A DNA stretch of 64,000 nucleotides from Patella vulgata (lineage: Eukaryota; Mollusca; Gastropoda; Patellidae). Positions within the stretch are counted from its first letter, which is position 1, and each line of letters opens with the position of its first letter. The position numbers and the translations under genes are program-made. The stretch spans positions 46,696,702 to 46,760,701 of the forward strand of contig NC_065881.2 of assembly GCF_932274485.2 (NCBI RefSeq), read 5' to 3'. A model generated the notes under the pieces. The model worked only from the letters and a program-made list of their open reading frames with translations. It ran no database searches and was not told the origin of the DNA. Shown here piece after piece: positions 23,610 to 57,217 of this stretch.

Positions 23610-25388
23610 AGCTATTCGTCTGGTAGACGCAGTAATCAGGAAGCTGAATGACGTCAAATATTCCACGCTGAAATACAGGCATAAGTGTAACAGATTTGTT
23701 TCTCTTCTCACGAGAAATCGTTTCTCATTTGATCCACTAGGGTAAATTTTTCAACCAAAAATCCCACTTCAGCGGTATTTGACACAAAAGCTTACTCTAT
23801 ACACCTAAGCTATTTTGAATCGAGCCCGACACTTATTCGTCATTTTTATACTGCTGAACATCTATTTTGATCATTATTACAAACTAGACAGACAATGCCA
23901 TTTCTTACATTTTTAATTCTTGTACCCATAAAAAGAATTGTATGCCAATTTAAAACTTGTATTGCGTTTGTCTTAGATCTTTGATACAATATAATCTAAA
24001 CATGCCTGGTGTGACTCTAGTGTCAGATAAAAACACACTTTTACCAACGACGGAACAAAGATGAACGTCAGATATTCACTAAATACGTCTTCATCGGCAA
24101 CTCTATATATAAATCAGTATTATACTTATTCATCAGTGCAGAGCTGTCGACTGACTAGCTGTCAAAAAATTGTTGATATCTTTGACGGACATTTAGTGCT
24201 TCTACCACCCTTCGTTTCATCCTTTCCTCTATTACAGATAATGATAAGCTGACAACCAAGATAGTAAGCACAAAGGTATACAGAAGTAGAGTTGGATGAC
24301 TGAGAGTCATTTTGATCCAAATACATTAAGTTACACTTAATTCTTACAGATGATTTTTATTTAGTCTCCAATTGAATGACTTCTTAAACAAATAAGTGTT
24401 AAGTATTGATCTAACTTAAAACTACAATATCTGGAGAATTCTTTATTCCAGTAGCAGATCCATTCAACCCTATCAGGGCTGAGTAGGGAAAAGTCTGTCT
24501 TGCAAGAGTATAAGATTATAAGAGAACACTTGGGGCAGTAGATTTAAACATCACAATGCATAACAAAAGAGTTTTAAATTTGATTCAGTAACACATAAAC
24601 AAAACTGAAACCATTTTTGTCAGATTTTAATTAAGTTAAGAATACCATCATCACAGGTGTTGTATTATCAGTTTAAAACAAGGCTTTATACAGTAAAATA
24701 CGAGATATATACACATATAATAGGCAAAAATATAGAAGATGGAATTATTATTGGTTGTTGATGGATAAGACAACACTAACAGGATATTAACATGCATATG
24801 TATAAAGCATGACACAGACATACTGGCTCACAACATTTTAACATAAACAAAACAAAGTTAAGCTTTATTTTAATGCACTTCCATCTCAGTAAAGCATATT
24901 AATCATAGTAATAATTGTAAACAAACCCAGCAGATTAAAGCAGCTTTATTGCTGAAATGTTGAACAAGTTGAGTTCCCACTGAAGTATCTTGTTCTAAAC
25001 TAAAAACTTTGTTCTAAACTGAAAACAGTGGCCGATCCAGTATCAAAAATTCACTTATTATTCTGTTTCTAAGAAACATGTAAATCTGAGCTTGTTGTTG
25101 TTTGGGGTGATGTACTTGATGAAATTGAATGCTATATTCGATCAAGATATGCACCAAAAATCAAGATTATTTCTTTTAAATGTTCAATTCAGAAGTGGAA
25201 TTCTAGTGGCAATCACAATTTTAAAATATATTTAAGAACCTGTTCATACTTCATCACAGAAAATATCTAAAAGTTTCTCAAATATTGAAATCAAGTACAT
25301 GTGTAAAACATAAAAAGTAAAATGTTATTAATATAGGCAGAGCACCAGTTAATTGAGCTACACTTATTATAGTTTTAATAGTAGATTA
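23610..25388. other. Intergenic stretch and presumed 3' UTR of DPP8/9
   Basis: No coding signal. The minus-strand gene ends at 25389, so transcription continues leftward here. AATAAA signals on the minus strand (plus-strand tttatt) appear near 24866 and 24946 and are candidate polyadenylation sites. Confidence 0.4.
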
Positions 25389-47305
<21,917 letters not shown>

Positions 47306-48169
47306 TGCAACAGAACCTGAAAAAGTAAAAGGTAAAAAGTATAGAAACAATTAGGAAAATGGTTCATTGATTAACTATTTTCAAAGTCAAGTACAACATA
47401 ATTTTATATGCTTCATATTCTGCACGACTGGCTGAACAACAGTAGAGGATAGACACTGAAGATATGTTTCTACATTCATCACAATATGTTTCAATTGATT
47501 TTGCCGATAGATTTGCTTACGTAGTTGGAATCATCCAGCAAGAATGAGTGTAGAATGTCCACGGATTTACTGTATAACCATGACTGAGGGCTAAATAATC
47601 GGGATACTCTATAATTCTCAAGTTTTTTTTACTTGTATTAGCCTATCTATATAAATTTGATTTGGCAGAATGTCAGCCTTAATCAAAGGCAGTTGGCAAA
47701 GGTGTAAGCTTATCTATTTTGTTTCTCTCCTCCAGGTCCATGCTTTTTGGAACACATGGTACCCACCTACCACTGATAAGCTCCACAGACCCTCCAGAAA
47801 TTGAGTTTGAAGGATCCAAAGTTTTCTTTATTTCCTTGCTCTCATGAGAGCTTCTTTAATTTTGTATGTTTGATCATCAAAACTCAGCTTTCACCATCTA
47901 CCGTGAATAAGAGATGCATTCTGAATTTTTGATGCTGTGATACTTAAATTTGTGAAGAAAATTATGGAAATTGACTTTAAGAAACTAAAGATAACTCAAA
48001 GTTTAGTGGTGAGGGTTTAAAATTGTTTATTGAATTGAAATCTCCTGACAGATGGCTCAGAACTAGTTTCCTTAGGAACTGTCTCTGATTGGACGATGTT
48101 CGCTGACAGTTCCTTTTCCTTCCGATATAGCTGCAGCCTGCAATATGAAAATATGGTAAAATACCGCTC

Positions 48170-48560
48170 TTCCCCACCTCTGTTCTCAGGCTATTTTGGA
48201 AGACTTACCTTCTATTTTTCACTATGATTTTTTATTTTTGACAAAAGAAATCATTTCTCAACATAACTGAGACAAATTTATAAAAATTCAATACTATTTT
48301 CAAGTAGAATTTAGCAATTAAATAAACATGCGGTATGCGCATGTTCAAGTCTTGTAATCGCTGATCAGTTCAAACGTATTTTGTGTATGTTTTTAATCGC
48401 AAAATTCTACTTGAAAATAGAGTTGATTTCTCATAAATGTGTGTCAGCTGTGGCAAGAAATGATTCCTTTGGCAAACAAAGAAGAATCACGGTGAAAAAT
48501 AGTTGATAAGGATTCCAAAATAGCCTTAGACTAGTTAAACAGGAGGTGAAGATGAGTGGG
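48170..48560. repeat. ~390-bp imperfect palindrome (foldback element)
   Basis: The left arm has ggctattttggaag, tatttttcactatgatt, gaaatcatttct and ttcaagtagaattta. The right arm carries the same blocks inverted (aaaattctacttgaa, agaaatgattcc, aatcacggtgaaaaata, ttccaaaatagcc). The two ends also share cacctc(c)tgtt. The centre is near 48360. It is probably a MITE, as no target duplication was found. Confidence 0.75.
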
Positions 48561-48654
48561 GTTTTTTTTTTCATATTAATATAATTATAGCTATATAGAA
48601 AGGGATAGGAACTAGCTCAGAACCATTCATTACCAGTGACAGTGGAATGTAACA

Positions 48655-48740
48655 CATGATGGATAGGCTATTATTATAGGGACCATGCCCATGCCATGAC
48701 CATGGACCGCATGGTAATTAATAGCCTATAGGATAGGCCC
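48655..48740. repeat. Short perfect-looking hairpin
   Basis: ggataggctattattatagg and ctattaattaccatg inverted: the arms gataggctattaatta and atagcctataggata flank a catgccc/atggac core rich in catgg. It could fold as a cruciform; no function is apparent. Confidence 0.45.
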
Positions 48741-49443
48741 CCTAGCCGAACACATTCAGACTGGTGGGTAGATTCTGGTATCTAACTCTATATTTTATAT
48801 GTAATAATAATTTGTGACATACAATTCAGTGACAGCCACTGGAAGACCAGCCACTTTCTTTGACAGTGGCTATAGCCCTGCTTTGATCAATTTGATGACG
48901 GACAGCTGTGTGAATTAAGTGACAGTTCACAGTTTACTCAACCCGGCCCAGGTGGGTGCGTTTCCACCAAGGATTTGGAACCTTCTCGTTTACTGTTGAG
49001 TTCTTGTGCAATTAGCATGGGCGCATAATAACAGAGACTTGGTGGCTGTATTTTAGTTGTTAGGTCTTCACCAAAATAGTGACTGAATATGTCCTACGTT
49101 TAGTTTGTCTGACTTGAAAGAACTTTGCAAATCTTTTCCCTGTTGACGGATTCCATGGCGCATAGGTCACTTCCGGTTGACATGACCTTTAGTCGATAAC
49201 AAATTATCTATCAAAACCACATGAGCAGATTAACATCATATAGGAAAGTTACGTTATGTCCGGATCAGAAGTAATAAAGTGATGCAATCAACTACACTAG
49301 TTTAAGTTAACTGTCAATAGTGAATAAATCCATATAAATAACGGGTTAGTTTAATTTCATAAATAGGGTTGCTGGGACACAACTCCAAATAAAATTACTG
49401 GGATCAGACCACAATTTATTTCTTCACTTGTCCGGAATATAAA

Positions 49444-49900
49444 TGAAATTTAACGCCCTGGGATGGCCTTGTGGTCTAGAGTGCCGCGCTTCGACCTCTA
49501 GGTGGCCGGTCACCTCTGGCTTGCGGCTGGCTTTCGATCCCTGGTGTGAGCGTCAGCCCTTTAGCCAGCTTGCTAGCTTCGGAGGGGCAGTGAAGTTTAG
49601 GGGGGGGGGGGCACACCCGGCACAGTCTACAGTAGGTATTTTACACTGTACAGCTATGGTCGGCAAATTTTTTTTCGGGGGGGGGGGGGGGGGGCAAAAC
49701 ATTTTTTCCTAACTACGGGTCTGGTGAGCGTATGTGGCTTGGAGATGGGAGCGCCTTCTCAACCTCCGGGTACTCCGGTTTCTGAATTCCCACAGGAAAG
49801 ACCCCTGCGCGTGCGCTAAGATAATAAAAAAAAAAAATAAGACTTGTCTTCGATATCACCTTCGGTGGACGTTAAACCCTAAGAACAACAACAACAAAAA
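49444..49900 (+). mobile_element. SINE-2 interrupted by a hAT-like insertion
   Basis: Head gggatggccttgtggtctag, box B-like tttcgatccctgg, then a 170-bp insert, then the body gtatgtggcttggagatggg, cccctgcgcgtgcgctaag, caccttcggtggacg and an (aac)n tail. A SINE-3 scrap (ttctgctccgactggactaa) follows at 49905-49940. Confidence 0.88.
49554..49723. mobile_element. Non-autonomous hAT-like element inside SINE-2, 170 bp, 8-bp TSD
   Basis: An exact duplication gtgagcgt (49546-49553 and 49724-49731) of SINE-2 sequence brackets it. Termini cagccctttagccag and, read inward, cagacccgtagttag share CAG-CC-GTAG-like positions. The interior contains two long G runs. The superfamily is inferred from the 8-bp duplication and the CAG ends. 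Confidence 0.75.
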
Positions 49901-50221
49901 CTATTGTTCTGCTCCGACTGGACTAATGAAGACGGGTCCAGGGTTACGAGATTCCATTGAAGAAACGGGGACAATTTTTATTATGATAAGACAAACGCAA
50001 AATTGAGCACAGAACGCCCGAAAACCAAAAAATATTGAGCGCCGAAGTCGCGAATTTGCTGGGGCGGGGGGGGGGGGGGAGTAGTCATGTTTGCAATGTC
50101 GAAGACTGTAGATGATATTGAGTTAATTGATTGACAAGCAATGAACTAATCACAGTGTAGTTTGATTTGTGACTCTTCTTGAAGATCAAAATTTGGTCAG
50201 TATTTAAATTAACACCCATGG

Positions 50222-50250
50222 TAATCGGCCCCCGCCTTTCGAAGAAAGCA
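50222..50250. repeat. Terminal hairpin of family B, orphan, inverted
   Basis: cccccgcctttcgaagaaag then caggggac is the exact reverse of the family B 3' hairpin found at 41868-41892 and 62623-62648, here without the tandem core. Confidence 0.7.
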
Positions 50251-50261
50251 GGGGACTAGCC

Positions 50262-50320
50262 CGGTCGGATCAAAACAATCGGACGTTAAATTCCATTTCA
50301 ATTCACTTCAATTTTTTATT
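50262..50320 (+). mobile_element. SINE-3 tail fragment
   Basis: ggatcaaaacaatcggacgt, taaattccatttcaattcac: the last ~50 bases of SINE-3 with a diverged ATTTC tail, abutting the orphan family B hairpin. Confidence 0.6.
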
Positions 50321-50329
50321 TCCTACATA

Positions 50330-50580
50330 CCATTTTAAACACCATAGTACACGCAATACACCGTAAACTATCTTACTACATAAACCATGTTTAAAAACAT
50401 TAGGGTAAACTTATGACAACGTAAACTGTCCTACATAAGCCATTTTAAACACTTAAAACTACGTAAACTGCCCTACATAAACCATTTATAACAATGTAAA
50501 CTGTCCTACATATAAACAATTTTAAACATTAGAGTAAACTCAAAACTTCGTAAACTGTCGTACATAAAACATTTTAAAGT
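50330..50580. repeat. Minisatellite with motif GTAAACTGTCCTACATAA
   Basis: Five units with cgtaaactgtcctacataa and accattttaaacactt, spaced ~45-70 bases and partly truncated. Confidence 0.7.
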
Positions 50581-50849
50581 GGTAAGACTCTATTCTCTGA
50601 AACCTTAAATGGGCCTAATAGCAGATATTAATGTTATATGAATGTATGTAAAGTGATTTATATTCAATTTTTAAAAAAGAATATTGTAATTTCAAATCAA
50701 GTATGTTCGGTGAAATTTATAATTTCAAATAGAATAAAGTAATTTTCAATATATTCAAATCTCATTATCGATTTTTAAACTATCACAGTACGGAAAGCCA
50801 GCTCTTTAACTAAATCTTACATAATGAAACCAAAAAGTCAAGCAAAATA

Positions 50850-51035
50850 TTGGTCCGAATGGTCTTGGTCCGAAAAATCTTCTGTTTTGCTCTGAATAGT
50901 CTATTAATTGGTCAGATTTGGTTTTCTGTTTTGGTCCGAGTGGTCTATTAATTGGTCCGGCTGGTCTTTGTCCGCGTAGTCTTCTGTTTTGGTCCGAGCG
51001 GTCCATTAATTGGTCTGAGTTGTCTGGATACATTA
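50850..51035. repeat. GGTCCGA-rich minisatellite
   Basis: Phrases ttggtccgag(t/c)ggtc, tattaattggtc and cttctgttttggtcc alternate about every 30 and 60 bases. The open frames on both strands (e.g. minus repeats of LIDRSDQNRR type) arise from the repeat. Confidence 0.7.
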
Positions 51036-51194
51036 GAAATAAAGTGGATCTTGACCACGTAATATGCATGAATTTATTTGGTTTCTATTCATTTCGCGCC
51101 GCCATTTTTATTTTTAGCTAAGTACCTAAAGTAATAACAATTATGATGTCAGTTTTCGTACAAGCCAGCCAATAGTTCATGAAGGATTTTTTAT

Positions 51195-51355
51195 TTATTT
51201 GTAGAGACATAAAAAAACATACTTTATTGTTGGGACATAAGAAAACATATTGTATTGTCGGGATAACAAAATATATTGTATTGCTGGGACATAACAAAAT
51301 ATATTGTATTTTTGGGGCATAACAAAACATGTTTTATTGTTGGGACATAACAATA
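51195..51355. repeat. ~35-bp minisatellite, about five copies
   Basis: Unit tgttgggacataacaaaata, tattgtattg, repeated with small changes (gtcgggataac, tttggggcataac). Confidence 0.8.
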
Positions 51356-52148
51356 ATTCAAAGTCCTACTAATTTGCATCATGTTGAATTTCTGTTTAAA
51401 GTTGTTATTTCTTCATGATGGAATTTCTTCATCAACTCAGACTGTATAAAATACAATCATTGAAAACCACAAGGCGTGTCTGTGTTGGATCAAGTGGAGT
51501 AAGGTGTGTGTGTTTGGGTGGGGTGGGGGTTGGGTGGGGGTGGGGGGAGCTGTTCAATGTCTCATTGACACTTTTCTTGGAAGAGGGGGGGGGGGGAGTG
51601 TATTGGTGAACCAAACAAGGTTATTATTAACTTTTTTTTTTTTTAAACAATGCTTGTGACGAGCTTTCACCGAAGGCCATCATTTTTCTGCCGACATTCC
51701 TTTTACCTCGGTTACAGTTCCAATGTATCAAGCATAGTAATGTTGGGGTGGAGTGGGGGCTGACTTATAGCCGAAACCTAAGATCGAATTGATCAGCATG
51801 TATCTATAGTTACACATCACACATTACCGTTTTTATATCAGTTGTTTATACAAGACACAGAGAAGAATATATCATATACGTGTATGTATTGTGTGGGATC
51901 AGATCTGTTATTTTATTAGACAAGACACGGAGAAGAATATATCCTATATGGCGTGAGATCAGACCTGTTATTTATAGAAGACACAGAGAAGAATATATAG
52001 TCATAAATCACAAACTACACTTGTCACTGCAACATCTCGGGAACAAATTGCGCCTTATTGCAAATTATGTGCTCATTTATGCTACGGGTATTAACTGTAT
52101 TAACAGTTTCAATAACGTATAATACAGAACAATAGATAATAATCCGAG

Positions 52149-52427
52149 ATGTATATAAAGTGTTTTATTACAGCTTTTATAATTCTACAAATAGTCGACG
52201 CATTTATACCAGGCACAGATATGAAATATATCCTCTTGAACCAAGATAAAACAGGACCAATACCATTCAATGCGTTAACAAAATGTAACACTTATCATCA
52301 ACTGATAACAGATTCAGAACTTCAACGTGATGCTGGAACGAAAATGTTCAAAATAGGAGATATTGATAGTTTGAATACGAGAACGTTTAAGAACAAATTC
52401 AAATTTGGGATCACGCTCTTTTTATAA
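52149..52427 (+). CDS. Possible small secreted protein, 92 aa (unrecognised)
   Basis: Single open frame from ATG at 52149 to TAA at 52427. The first ~18 residues, MYIKCFITAFIILQIVDA, look like a signal peptide: one charge, a hydrophobic core and a small residue before the likely cut. The rest (FIPGTDMKYILLNQDKTG onward) is polar with one Cys and a basic, Phe-rich end. It could be a short secreted peptide gene or the first exon of a longer one. No family is recognised, it is short for chance exclusion in AT-rich DNA, and there is no repeat overlap. Confidence 0.3.
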   Translation: MYIKCFITAFIILQIVDAFIPGTDMKYILLNQDKTGPIPFNALTKCNTYHQLITDSELQRDAGTKMFKIGDIDSLNTRTFKNKFKFGITLFL

Positions 52428-52744
52428 AACTGTCAATATCATCACGCCAGGCTATTATAAAACAGAAATACAGATTTCCCCAAACATAAATAGATATGAT
52501 CATTTTCTCCAACAAGACATACATTTTAACTCAAATCTTACCCGAAAACACGACCTGTTACGATAATAAATAATACATAGTCATTATTTATCTAACACAG
52601 ATTATTATGTAATGTAGAACTAATCTGTATAGTTTATGTCAACGTCAACTTTTCAAACACGATTTGAATGTAGTTCTAAAGTAGTATTTTGTGAAAAAAA
52701 ACAAAAAAACAAACAAACACAAAAAACATTGCTAACCGAAAAAT

Positions 52745-53068
52745 AACCTATTGGTTTAAAGTCTTGGCCAATCAAATTGCTCTTGTCGCTCTGCTTACCC
52801 TGAGTAGAAAATGTACATTATCGAACTTAGTCAAGGTATTGATGTGATGAAACTATACAGCAAGTTTCATCACTCTCATATAATTAGAACTAAAGTTATC
52901 GTGTCCAAAAACATCAACAAATCAAATTGCTTATATCTACTTACCCGAAGCAGAAATGCTCATCTTCGAACTCCGTCAAGGCATCCACCATGATCCACCT
53001 AATAAACACGTACAGGGGGAGAGTTATTGTGTCCAAAAAAGTGTGACGGTCAGACAGACAGACTAGCA
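52745..53068. repeat. Family B tandem-core fragment
   Basis: Two core units (ggccaatcaaattgctcttg, agtcaaggtattgatgtgat; then caaatcaaattgcttatatc) and the tail gtgtgacggtcagacagaca. The terminal hairpin is missing. It abuts the hAT transposase remnant. Confidence 0.75.
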
Positions 53069-53099
53069 TTTTAGGTGAACCCCCAAAAAACGCTCTATG

Positions 53100-53885
53100 A
53101 CTGAGAACAAAGATAGCCACCTGGTCTTACTGTGGGAAAGCAAATTCTGGTATGAGTGAATGCGAGGCTGTGCGTATAGTATTGTGTAAAATGTGTGCAG
53201 GACAACCAACTCCAACTAAATTTTCACCAACTTCTAATTCCAGTTTAAGTTTGAGAACATATTTCCTGATTTTCGAGGAAGCCCTCCAAAATTAATGTTT
53301 GTATTGTCCCATCCGAAGGCTATACATTTTGAAGTTATGTTGTAATGTTTTAAAGAAGAAATTATGTATTGGCTAACGGTATCTGATGTCCTCCAGATTT
53401 AGAAGTTTGGATTGGTATCCATTAGTACGAGAAAAATATTGAACGATCAAAGCAATATCTTTGTGTAGCCATGATTGGGCGCGTCTGTTGATGTGCAAAA
53501 GAGGGCCCGTCATGTAATGCGTCTAATATTTCTGAAACTGAGTGGGGTGCTATTACATTATTTATCATGGCCCCAGTTTTCATTCTTGCTGACGTAAATT
53601 TCTTTGCTGTATCGGACTCCTTAAATAATTTAGATATGAGATTGGAAGTACAGTCCATTGATTTTAACTTTGATAATGCTTGAACATGTGGAACGCCATC
53701 GTATCCTCTGCTGCTAATATTCGTCTAGCTTCAGGGGCATAACTAGCAAAGGAGGTAAATAAAGATGCAGTTGTGTTAACATAAGATGCTGCCCGTTTAC
53801 GCTTGGCTGATTTAAGATGATCAGTTAAATCAGCCTTTTCACCATAAGCAACAGAAATGCATGATCTAAAAAATAAAATAAGTGA
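53100..53885 (-). pseudogene. hAT transposase remnant
   Basis: Minus-strand fragments recall hAT-family transposase or hAT-derived proteins in the right order: CISVAYGEKADLTDHLKSAK with KRKRAA, then AAEDTMAFH, then SMDCTSNLISKLF with AKKFTSARMKTGAMINNV and IAPHSVSE, then AFGWDNTNINFGG and GVGCPAHILHNTI. The Cys-Pro-Ala-His and Asp-Asn-Thr-Asn blocks are typical of the hAT catalytic region. The frame is broken between blocks and neither terminus nor flanking duplication can be seen, so it is an inactive fragment. Confidence 0.75.
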
Positions 53886-54224
53886 CTAATGAAAGGATCG
53901 AGAATGGGTCCGGTGTGTTGTAATTTGTGACTTAGCGCCGCACTACAGAAGTACCGTACTTGAACATCGACAAAGAGTGATTACAGAAGAGAATCGGGAA
54001 TATTAGAAATTGTTAATGTAATTAACGAAAGAGATAATCTAGATGTAGGCTTATGTGTAGATCTTACGTTATTTCAGAAGATTTTAAGCACATTTTACAT
54101 TCAGTTTCTGTTTCAAATCGTCCAGTTTGAAGGTCTCGCAAAAATTGTTTTTGCAGATCTTCGTTAAATTTACATTTAGGTATTTCAGTAATGCAGGTGT
54201 CACACTGTCCCGAAATTGAAATTG

Positions 54225-54302
54225 ACATTCAAGCCCAATTAGGAGAGTTATTGTGTCCCAAAAAGTGTGAAGGACAGACCATAGAAAGATGGACAAACAG
54301 GA
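54225..54302. repeat. Family B tail fragment
   Basis: caattaggagagttattgtg, tcccaaaaagtgtgaaggac, agaccatagaaagatgg: the last core portion and start of the tail, without hairpin. Confidence 0.6.
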
Positions 54303-54469
54303 ATAACAGCCAAATAAAATACGTGGATGTTTAAAAAAAGTTAAAAGGATTAGAAATATATATTTGATTGTCGTTAATGTGGGCTATGAAAATTGCTTTG
54401 TTCTGTAATTGGTACCTATTTTATGCCTAAAGACCTCAGATCTAATAATGAATACATACTTAATTTTAA

Positions 54470-54868
54470 ACATACATGATGCAAGAGCTAAATCTGCCAA
54501 TTGCACGTCTTTCTTTAGGCCTGAAATGTTATCTAAATTATTAATTAGACATTAATTAACTTATCCAAACCATAATCAACTCTATGTCATCACTAGCCTG
54601 CGATATTTTCTGGATTGAAATCCTATCTGCTGATTAACGTTCATTGATAATTAAATCAAAAAATGGATAATCGAGACTATGTTTTTTATCTTACAGATTT
54701 TAGTAATGATGATCGAGGCTAGACTCAAAATTCAATCGCTAAAACCTTAGTTCAGAGTGGATCACTTTGACTGAAATTTTCAGCAAATTCCCTTTACATT
54801 ATCTAGTTTTTAACTATTATAGTGAAAACTGCCAGCTCTTTATCTAATCTCCCATAATGTATCTTTAA
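54470..54868. mobile_element. MITE family D, copy 2
   Basis: Left end tacatgatgcaagagctaaatc; right end cataatgtatctttaa. Interior blocks attaattagacattaattaac and actattatagtgaaaactg match copy 1 at 12.6 kb. The second Tc1 T1 copy begins only 25 bases to the right. Confidence 0.7.
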
Positions 54869-54893
54869 GTGAAGTGTGAGTAGCCATATAATA

Positions 54894-56323
54894 TACTAAG
54901 CAGCAAAAGAAAGGTCAGGTTGGTATGTTACTCTGAATAGAGCATTGCATAAAACTTGCCAAATGTTTTTATTGTATATTTGTGACCAAATCTCCAACTT
55001 TACCTGAGCAATCAGGCTCCTTCCCAAACACAGAATTGAACCCAGGAAATGTTCTCAAAAACGCAACCTGACTTTTGAGATGGTACTGTGTTCTCCATGA
55101 TTTTCATGTATCTTATGCTGCACGTGCTGTTCACCCGGACCAGCCCTATAAAATGCATCCTATACCTGGTTGAATCATTCACACTACAACGTCAATAGCA
55201 TGCCACGAATCATGACAGCTCAGAGGAACCAGTGGCTTGGAAGACTCGACACTGGCCACATTTCCCAAGCTGTTGCCAATCACTTCCAAGTCAATGTTCG
55301 GACCATCTACAGGCTTCAGCAACGCTTTCGGGACACATTACTACACCACTGATGATCGCCCCCGATTTGGTAAACTAAGATCACCATGTTGTGCGCAGCA
55401 CGTGCAGAATCCCTTCACACAGGCATCTGAGACAGCACGTCAGACAGTGGGAACACACGGAAGACCCATCAGTATTGATACAGGTCGCTGACGTCTCACC
55501 AGAGAGAACATCCATTGCTGTAGACCGATCCTCAACCCTCGCCGTCAACGTGAACGTCTACAATTTGCCCAAAAACACCAGAACTGGTGACACAGGCAAT
55601 GGAGAACTGATCTGTTCACAGATGGGAGTCGATATTGCATATCAACTACAGAACCAGAACATGGCCAGCGTTATTCTGACCAGTGTGTCATGGAACGAGG
55701 CTATGGGGAGGTCCAAGCACAATGGTTTGGGGTGGAATCGGCTTGAACCAGAGAGTGGGTCCTGTGGTGTTCCAAAATCTTGGTCCATGTCATACCACAT
55801 TTCGCACGTCATCGAAACAATCTTTTCCAGCATGACAATGCCGTGCCCACACCGCCGAGTTACTCGGGACTTTCTTCAGCAGAACGGTGTCAACGTTACG
55901 CACTGGCTAGCCCTTAGTCCAGACTTAAACCCGATTGAACATCTTTGGGATGAAATTCAGAGGAGACTTAATAACATCGTACCGATGTAATAACACAACC
56001 GATGGATTGCGCCAGGCTTTTCTGAGAGTGTGGTTCCAGGTGCCAATGGTGTTCATCAATCGTCTGGTCCACTCCATCTACAGACGCTGCACTGTTGTTA
56101 TTGACACACACGGTGGACACACCGGATACTGATGTATAGACTGTGTACAGACTCTAAACCTTCTCGTAATGTCTTCGAATTGTGATGAATTAATCACTAA
56201 TGTGTCAACATACTGTTCACAAAAAACTGCTTTGATCCATTTAGTAAGTCGTTTTCTAGAATGATTTGATTGAGGTGCCTCTCTGATCTTGAATTCGTAC
56301 TGGTTTTTTTTTATTGTTTAGTG
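54894..56323 (+). mobile_element. Tc1-like DNA transposon, family T1 copy 2, decayed
   Basis: Ends tactaagcagcaaaagaaag and, read inward, cactaaacaataaaaaaaaa. The plus strand carries transposase blocks MPRIMTAQRNQWLGRLDTGH, NHFQVNVRTIYRLQQRF (helix-turn-helix), then in another frame RVTRDFLQQNGVNV and LALSPDLNPIEHLWDEI. Several frame breaks separate them. It is the same family as 103-1511 but in opposite orientation. Confidence 0.9.
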
Positions 56324-56611
56324 TATATATTTTCCTTAATGCTCAGATAATTTACTCAAAATTCATTCTAATGAAAATAATCATTACATAAAATTGTGTA
56401 GGTAAATAGGCATTTAACAGAAACTTCTTAACTTAGCAATATTTATATCCTGCTGTCTGTAAGTTTGGGTTTATACAGCTGACAACTATCTATTATTTAT
56501 GTTATATATGTTTCTTGAAAGTCAATACAAAATTTGGGAATGTAAGAATAAAGGTGTGTTTTGAAACGAAAAAATATTATTTTCTTAAAAAATATTGATG
56601 TAATAAGCAAG

Positions 56612-56790
56612 AAACAGAAAGAGAAATCGGGTTTTAACATCCACTTGACACAAACCAGGTCATTCTGGGACTAACAGATGGTACTATTTTATTTCAGGGA
56701 TCTTTAGCAGTTTCATGTACAAGCTTTATGCAGAAACCATGCTACTTGACTCAACCACCCCCCTTTCCCCGATTTAATACGCAGGGTATC
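56612..56790 (-). mobile_element. SINE-1, internally deleted
   Basis: Edge agaaagagaaatcgggtttt, then gacacaaaccaggtcattct, a jump to ggatctttagcagt, and a head remnant ctacttgactcaaccacccc. Most of the tRNA-like region is lost. Confidence 0.65.
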
Positions 56791-57217
56791 TAAAACAGGA
56801 TATATATATATATATATATATTTGTTATTTACTTCTATTTGGATACTTTCATTTTAATGAAGAATAAAGTTATCAATTATGGAACATTTCCCAGACAATT
56901 GCACAGCTATATACAATGCATATAACTAAAATCCATACAAATTACCTAAACACAAAATGATCAATTTTAAAGAATTTAAACAATTTATTTCCAATTTGTA
57001 CAATAGGCATGAATAATTTCACAAATAAAATAATTCTATCAATATCTCAAGTTATGATATTGGTATTTATAGTTTTTCTGAAAATAAGATGACAAATCAT
57101 TGAGAGGTGATAATAAACATAAACAAAAATGGGATTTATTTCTGCTATTCTTGATTCTGCAAAACTGAAAGTATGGTACATGGATTATAAGTTAATGTTG
57201 TGGGTTTTTTTTTTAAC

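Larger units (their letters stand above)
47306..49180 (-). promoter_or_regulatory. Presumed 5' UTR intron and promoter region of DPP8/9
   Basis: Exon 1 is preceded by a good acceptor (ttttcag on the minus strand, exon starts 47316), implying an upstream untranslated exon. At 49168-49176 the plus strand reads cacttccgg (minus CCGGAAGTG), a consensus ETS-factor site typical of TATA-less housekeeping promoters, and ccatggcgc (YY1-like) lies nearby. Placing the promoter here is inference. The interval also contains a ~390-bp palindrome (48170-48560). Confidence 0.3.

Noticed and set aside
50918-51121. Open frames over the GGTCCGA repeat
   Set aside because: Both strands stay open because of the repeat; there is no start context or homology.
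55391-55990. 199-codon open frame that could be read as a host gene
   Set aside because: It mixes frames of a decayed Tc1 transposase; only the C-terminal NPIEHLWDEI part is in the true frame.
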